Source of the DNA: Caballeronia novacaledonica
GTDB taxonomy: Bacteria > Pseudomonadota > Gammaproteobacteria > Burkholderiales > Burkholderiaceae
Length of the DNA stretch: 64,000 nucleotides
Reading direction: 5' to 3'
Assembly: GCF_900258035.1 (NCBI RefSeq)
Contig: NZ_OGTP01000001.1
Span: 620,001 to 684,000 of the forward strand
In this document: piece after piece, positions 62,032 through 64,000 of the stretch
How positions within the stretch are numbered: the first letter of the stretch is position 1
How the letters are laid out: each line of letters begins with the position of its first letter
Notes under the pieces: generated by a model
What the model saw: the letters and a program-made list of their open reading frames with translations, nothing else
Told to the model about the DNA's origin: nothing
The model's database searches: none
Position numbers and translations under genes: made by a program

Positions 62032-63000
62032 TCACTTCGTGAAGCTCGTGCGAAAGCTCAGCCGATAATCGTTCGGCGATACCCCGAGCCGTCGCGTGAA
62101 GACGAGCCGCATGCGATCCGCCGTGCCGAAGCCGCAGTCGTAGGCGACCGTTTTCAGCGGCGTGTCGCTACGTTCGAGCACGTTGCGGGCCGCATCGACG
62201 CGCGCGCGTTCGACGAACTCGTGCGGCGTCATCTGCGCGAGCTGCACGAAAGCGCGCGCGAAGTTGCGTTCGCTCATGCCGGCGACGTTCGCCAGTTGCG
62301 CGACCGAAAGCCGCTCGCCGATGTGCTCCATCACGTACGCCTGCACTTTCGCGACCGGCGACGTCTCGTCGGCGGGTGCGCTCAGATACGGGCTGAATTG
62401 CGACTGGCCGCCGCGCCGCTGCGCGAACACGACGAGGCGCTTCGCGACCGCGAGCGCGACCTGCGCGCCGTGATCTTCGGCGACGAGCGCGAGCGCGACA
62501 TCGATGCCCGCCGTCACGCCCGCCGACGTGACGAGCCTGCCGTCGCGCATATAGATACGATCCAGTTCGACACGTGCCTGCGGAAAGCGCTCGGCGAGGC
62601 GCGGCGCGTTCTGCCAGTGCGTGGTCACGTTGCGGCCGTCGAGCAGGCCCGCGTGTCCGAGCGCGAATGCGCCCGTGCAGATCGAGCCATAGCGCTCGCA
62701 GTGCGATGCGACATCGGCGAGCCAGGCCGTCAGGCGCGGATCGGGATCATCGAACGGCAGCGCCGGGCCGCCCGCGACGAGCGCGGTGCCATAGCGCCGA
62801 TTCGCTTCGTCGAAAGACAAATCGGCGACGAGGCGCGTGCCGTTCGATGCCCGCACGATGCGCTCTTCCGGACCGACGAGCGCGATCTCATACGCGTTCG
62901 ATCGCGCAATGAAGCCGTTCGCTTCAGCGAAGACATCGACGGGACCGGCGACATCGAGCGCCTGCACGCCCTGGAAGATTGCGATTGCAACGGTAGGCAT
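62032..63000 (-). CDS. GlxA-family regulator (DJ-1/PfpI-like domain + AraC HTH)
   Basis: This 322-residue protein has a DJ-1/PfpI-like domain at about 1-185 (VAIAIFQGVQALDVAGPVDVFAEAN, and the nucleophile-elbow Cys in GSICTGAFALGHAGLLDGR) and an AraC-type double helix-turn-helix at about 220-315 (LSVAQLANVAGMSERNFARAFVQ, TPLKTVAYDCGFGTADRMRLVFTRRLGVSPNDYR). Such regulators control metabolism of quaternary amines or amides in known cases. It is divergent from the HD-domain gene, which may be its target. Confidence 0.9.
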   Translation of the reverse strand: MPTVAIAIFQGVQALDVAGPVDVFAEANGFIARSNAYEIALVGPEERIVRASNGTRLVADLSFDEANRRYGTALVAGGPALPFDDPDPRLTAWLADVASHCERYGSICTGAFALGHAGLLDGRNVTTHWQNAPRLAERFPQARVELDRIYMRDGRLVTSAGVTAGIDVALALVAEDHGAQVALAVAKRLVVFAQRRGGQSQFSPYLSAPADETSPVAKVQAYVMEHIGERLSVAQLANVAGMSERNFARAFVQLAQMTPHEFVERARVDAARNVLERSDTPLKTVAYDCGFGTADRMRLVFTRRLGVSPNDYRLSFRTSFTK

Positions 63001-63186
63001 CGGATGGAAGGTCCGTGATGAGCGCGCATGGCAGAAGACGGCGTGCGCTTGGCAGGGTTCGACGCGCCGTTTCGATTGAGACGTGAAGGCGTTTTGACGA
63101 GACTAAAGGCATCCGGCGCGCTGCGCGATTTTAGCAACGCACTGCCACTCGCGTCTTTCATCGACCCACATCACGGAGTTTTTCTC

Positions 63187-63876
63187 ATGAGCGAAATCAT
63201 TGCAGGCATCAGGATTCCCGACAGCCACATGGCGCGCGAAGCCACGCAACTCGTGCGCGATACCGAGCCCGATCTGCTTTACAACCATTCGCGCCGCGTG
63301 TTCCTGTTCGGCGCGCTCGCGGGCGAACGCAAGCAACTGAAGTACGATGCGGAACTGCTTTACATCGGCGCGATGTTCCATGACATGGGGCTCACCGAAG
63401 CGTACAGCAGCAAGCACGACCGCTTCGAAGTCGATGGTGCGAACGCGGCGCGCGATTTCCTGCGTCGGCATGGCATCGGCGAATACGAGATCGAACAAGT
63501 GTGGGACGCGATCGCGCTGCATACGACGCCCGGCATTCCGCAGTACAAGAAGCCGGTGGTCGCGCTCGTCACGGCGGGCGTCGAGATGGACGTGCTCGGT
63601 CTCGCCTACGACGAGTTCAGCGCGGACCAGCGGCGGCTCGTGGTCGCGGCGCATCCGCGCGAGGCGAACTTCAAGGAAGGCATCATCGACGCCTTCGCGC
63701 AAGGCACGATCAAAAAACCTGAATCGACCTTCGGCAACGTCAAGGCCGATGTGCTCGCGCTGAAGGACCCGAACTATAAACGGCTGAACTTCTGCAGCAT
63801 CATCCTCGGTTCGGCATGGAACGATCAGCCTCACGATCACGCGACGTGCCGCGATCCGGCGCATCGTCACGCGTAA
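63187..63876 (+). CDS. HD-domain hydrolase-like protein
   Basis: This 229-residue protein starts MSEIIAGIRIPDSHMAREATQLVRD. The HD motif residues are H in LLYNHSRRVFLFG, HD in GAMFHDMGLTEAYSS, His residues in AIALHTTPGIP, and D in VEMDVLGLAYDEF. It resembles the cyanamide-hydratase-like HD group rather than nucleotide phosphohydrolases, but the substrate is not proven. CACGGAG lies upstream of the start. It is divergent from the GlxA-type regulator by 186 bp. Confidence 0.85.
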   Translation: MSEIIAGIRIPDSHMAREATQLVRDTEPDLLYNHSRRVFLFGALAGERKQLKYDAELLYIGAMFHDMGLTEAYSSKHDRFEVDGANAARDFLRRHGIGEYEIEQVWDAIALHTTPGIPQYKKPVVALVTAGVEMDVLGLAYDEFSADQRRLVVAAHPREANFKEGIIDAFAQGTIKKPESTFGNVKADVLALKDPNYKRLNFCSIILGSAWNDQPHDHATCRDPAHRHA

Positions 63877-63877
63877 T

Positions 63878-64000
63878 TCAGCGGCAGATTCGATACGAGC
63901 CCATGTCGACGTGAAAGTGCGTTTCGTGCAGCGCGTTGTAGTCGGGGCCTAGCGTGGTTGCGAACGCACGGCACGCGCCTTCGTGAACGCGGCGCAGAAA
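63878..64000 (-). CDS. Extensin-family protein, C-terminal end (cut by window edge)
   Basis: Forty codons plus stop read leftwards from the right edge. They give FLRRVHEGACRAFATTLGPD, then YNALHETHFHVDMGSYRICR. The GPDYNxxHxxHFHxD pattern is the metal-binding end of extensin-like/VanY-type peptidase-fold proteins. The N-terminus lies outside the window. Its stop is 1 bp from the end of the convergent HD-domain gene. Confidence 0.8.
   Translation of the reverse strand, partial: FLRRVHEGACRAFATTLGPDYNALHETHFHVDMGSYRICR

Noticed and set aside
1..64000. CRISPR arrays, prophage genes, toxin-antitoxin pairs, rRNA operons
   Set aside because: No spaced direct repeats, phage structural or integrase proteins, or rRNA sequence were found on reading the window.

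Overview
The window is high-GC DNA with tightly packed genes in the style of a Burkholderiaceae chromosome. A Paraburkholderia/Caballeronia-type genome is the best guess. Supporting this are a DUF4148 protein, a LivM-LivG fusion, a high-GC codon bias that leaves long open antisense frames, and the overall gene content. No rRNA, recognisable tRNA, CRISPR array, transposase, integrase or phage gene was seen.

Layout. 1-9.9 kb: the end of a response regulator, a periplasmic methionine-sulfoxide repair operon (msrB, a DipZ-like thiol transporter, msrA), an aminotransferase divergent from an ArgP-like LysR regulator, small DUF genes, panE, a GntR regulator, a ferritin-like protein and a 1-Cys peroxiredoxin. 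10-17 kb: an amino-acid permease, a CoA-transferase, kup and an aroE paralogue. 16.8-22.9 kb: a branched-chain amino acid ABC transporter (livK-like, livH, livM-livG fusion, livF). Its operon is interrupted twice by a roughly 600-bp, largely palindromic repeat that fills the space between cistrons. 23-26.4 kb: an ECF sigma/anti-sigma pair facing a metallophosphoesterase and a cupredoxin. HPPD follows.

27.7-41.6 kb holds the most interesting locus. It looks like a dedicated secretion system for double-glycine-leader peptides. Two small genes at its two ends (28898-29233 and 41194-41493) encode unrelated, Asn/Gln-rich polar cargos behind near-identical 26-residue leaders that end in Gly-Gly. 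Between them lie an ABC exporter with two N-terminal cNMP-type domains and an intact C39 peptidase, a HlyD-type adaptor, a NodT/TolC-type outer-membrane lipoprotein, a parvulin without a signal peptide, a double-FHA membrane protein, a PP2C phosphatase and a sigma-54 activator. Sigma-54-type promoters (GG-N10-GC) precede both peptide genes and a divergent LRAT-family (NCEHF) gene; a weaker one precedes the TolC-like gene. The working model is that the activator co-induces cargo, the LRAT enzyme and the phosphatase, and that the exporter trims the leader and secretes the peptide, with FHA/PP2C phosphosignalling and the cNMP domains as possible gates. The function of the cargo is unknown.

41.8-64 kb: two tandem DUF4399 proteins, an exported caspase-like/FGE-like fusion, a transglutaminase-like protein, an HPP-CBS/MarR/ClC-CBS cluster, stress-type small proteins, acuI, a chemoreceptor with a C-terminal CheR-type pentapeptide, a class V aminotransferase, a sirtuin, a zinc alcohol dehydrogenase, a GFA protein, a frameshifted OmpW gene, a GlxA-type regulator, an HD-domain protein, and the end of an extensin-like gene at the right edge.
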